Of a stretch of DNA of 64,000 nt, positions 63,895 to 64,000 are shown piece by piece (positions within the stretch are counted from its first letter, which is position 1; every line of letters begins with the position of its first letter). Source of the DNA: Synchiropus splendidus (Eukaryota; Chordata; Actinopteri; Syngnathiformes; Callionymidae); assembly GCF_027744825.2 (NCBI RefSeq), contig NC_071345.1, positions 5,302,001-5,366,000 on the forward strand, read 5' to 3'. Both the position numbers and the translations under genes were made by a program. The notes beneath the pieces were generated by a model, which had not been told where the DNA came from, did no database searches, and worked only from the letters and a program-made list of their open reading frames with translations.

Positions 63895-64000
63895 TATGAA
63901 CTATGCAAGGTTTCATTGAAATAGTTGTAAATAGTCAAAGGTTGAGGAGCAGAGAGCGCCACCTAGTGGTGTCTGAAACTGAAGACACTGTTTTAGGAAA
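63895..64000. mobile_element. Probable hAT-type MITE relative, cut by the window end
   Basis: The motifs AAGGTTTCATTGAAATAGTT, GAGCGCCACCTAGTGGTGTC and GAAGACACTGTTTTAGGAAA resemble, in order, the inner arm, centre and right arm of the MITE family above. The element runs off the edge of the window. Confidence 0.4.

Overview
This window looks like non-coding DNA from a teleost fish, probably a percomorph. It carries only short, mostly spurious open frames, spliceosomal-type signals, long di-, tri- and tetranucleotide microsatellites, and many fragments of fish-type transposons. These include L2-, RTE- and Rex-like non-LTR elements, a Ty3/gypsy-like solo LTR, and hAT- and pogo/Tigger-like MITEs. 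No bacterial-type operons, rRNA genes or tRNA genes are visible.

The one host gene I can support lies on the minus strand at 13,713-13,944. It is the beta-specific first coding exon of a neurexin: a signal peptide, a His-rich stretch, the conserved segment ending SLRAGH, and then a phase-1 GT donor. Upstream of it in transcription sense (about 13,945-14,800 on the plus strand) is the predicted beta 5' leader and promoter, with a pyrimidine-rich leader and a 15-codon upstream ORF. Neurexins have very large introns. The simplest reading is that the rest of the window is intronic in the alpha-neurexin transcription unit, with shared LNS6 exons lying left of base 1. I found no other neurexin exon. 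The paralogue (nrxn1, 2 or 3) is not resolved.

Layout, left to right. 1-9.7 kb: unique AT-rich sequence, one 460-bp TIR MITE (4.65-5.11 kb) and a SINE-like fragment (7.55 kb). 9.7-11.2 kb: a hAT MITE and a reversed non-LTR retrotransposon 3' end. 11.2-15 kb: the beta-neurexin exon and promoter. 15.9-16.8 kb: a hAT MITE next to a truncated Tigger-like element whose full-length relative is at 34.9-35.6 kb. 18.7-20.6 kb: trinucleotide microsatellites. 23.4-26 kb: a truncated LTR and an intact solo LTR of the same family. 26.9-28.5 kb: an RTE-like LINE split in two, with a 158-bp segment repeated three times. 36-46.7 kb: a duplicated 152-bp unit, two copies of a second Tigger-like MITE, a foldback element, several hAT MITE copies, and a local tandem array (45.4-46.7 kb) interrupted by one of the MITEs. 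46.7-54.8 kb: no feature recognised. 54.8-55.7 kb: an L2-like LINE 3' end. 58.4-59.0 kb: a second, unrelated hAT element. 60.5-64 kb: a hAT MITE, a SINE-like scrap, an L2 tail, large TA/CT and GATA microsatellites, and a perfect 28-bp hairpin.

Apart from the neurexin exon, the content is mobile-element debris and simple repeats. I see no evidence of an undescribed multi-gene system. The most interesting structural observations are the nested/tandem array at 44.7-46.7 kb, the triplicated LINE segment, the 28-bp perfect hairpin, and the MITE with many subterminal repeats.
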